This document shows, one piece after another, positions 63,898 through 64,000 of a DNA stretch of 64,000 nucleotides. Both the position numbers and the translations under genes were made by a program. Position 1 is the stretch's first letter. Each line of letters starts with the position of its first letter. This stretch comes from Rhodobacteraceae bacterium DSL-40. GTDB taxonomy: Bacteria; Pseudomonadota; Alphaproteobacteria; Rhodobacterales; Rhodobacteraceae. The notes under the pieces are model-generated. The model made no database searches and was not told where the DNA came from. It saw nothing but the letters and a program-made list of their open reading frames with translations. The DNA lies in contig QKPN01000003.1 in NCBI GenBank assembly GCA_003258405.1, positions 310,001 to 374,000 on the forward strand. Reading direction: 5' to 3'.

Positions 63898-64000
63898 CTA
63901 TCCCTCCTCGGAGTTGGCAGGGCGTGCCTCGCCCAGCTGCTTGATGGCCTCGACCACGAGCCCCATGCGCGAGCCGAAGGAGCCCTTGACCATGGCGATG
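63898..64000 (-). CDS. murF: MurF C-terminus (partial)
   Basis: The last 33 codons before the TAG at 63898-63900 read [10 protein letters not shown] followed by [14 protein letters not shown]. The VKGSxxxRM segment is the conserved C-terminal element of MurF, the D-Ala-D-Ala adding ligase. The rest lies beyond the window. It directly precedes mraY, in normal dcw order. Confidence 0.85.
   Translation of the reverse strand, partial: IAMVKGSFGSRMGLVVEAIKQLGEARPANSEEG

Overview
The window looks like chromosomal DNA of an alphaproteobacterium of the Rhodobacterales (Rhodobacter/Roseobacter type). The evidence is a SUF locus headed by an IscR without the usual cluster cysteines, a methylmalonyl-CoA pathway locus with a PccR-type regulator, a 44-residue aa3-type cytochrome oxidase subunit IV, a COQ9-family gene, an alphaproteobacterial-type Zur box and a DUF6525-like gene. 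The DNA is GC-rich throughout. I see no tRNA, rRNA, CRISPR array, transposase or phage gene.

Layout. 0-4.2 kb: leftward iscR-cysteine desulfurase-sufB-three small genes-sufC (cut by the window edge). 4.4-5.9 kb: a hydrolase and small genes. 5.9-11.2 kb: a tight leftward nucleoside salvage operon, cdd-deoC-deoA-deoB-add-upp. 11.3-16.6 kb: a leftward four-gene signalling cluster made of an exported molybdopterin-fold protein, a membrane histidine kinase with a decayed ATP site, a soluble kinase-receiver-HPt hybrid and a sigma-54 activator. 16.8-32.2 kb: propionate/propionyl-CoA assimilation (prpE, maeB, mcm, pccA, pccB, pccR), with three unnamed small genes between pccA and pccB and a DUF3300 gene beside pccR. 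32.2-42.4 kb: mixed housekeeping genes (trhO, NUDIX, quinone oxidoreductase, aminotransferase, COQ9, rpsU, a NAT/NCS2 permease, a lipoprotein, cox subunit IV, MBL hydrolase, acyl-CoA dehydrogenase).

42.6-50.7 kb holds a threonylcarbamoyl-AMP synthase and then an amide module: an OmpR-type regulator, a receiver-kinase hybrid, a permease-like NCS1 domain fused to a histidine kinase, and, divergently, formamidase, an AmiS/UreI channel and an FmdB zinc ribbon. A repeated 11-mer lies between the divergent units. I infer a system that senses an amide or nucleobase-like compound and controls its hydrolysis.

50.8-57 kb: a 3-methyladenine glycosylase, a DUF6525-like gene, a Zur-boxed CobW GTPase, an acyl-CoA ligase/DsbA-like pair and an MFS transporter. 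57-64 kb: an interrupted leftward dcw cluster, murF(partial)-mraY-[HD-GYP, ClpP-like, tandem DNA repeat, Ada-like, SnoaL-like]-murD. Near 53 kb the plus strand changes from C-rich to G-rich. The best candidates for undescribed biology are the transporter-kinase amide circuit and the molybdopterin-fold/pseudokinase/HPt/sigma-54 relay.
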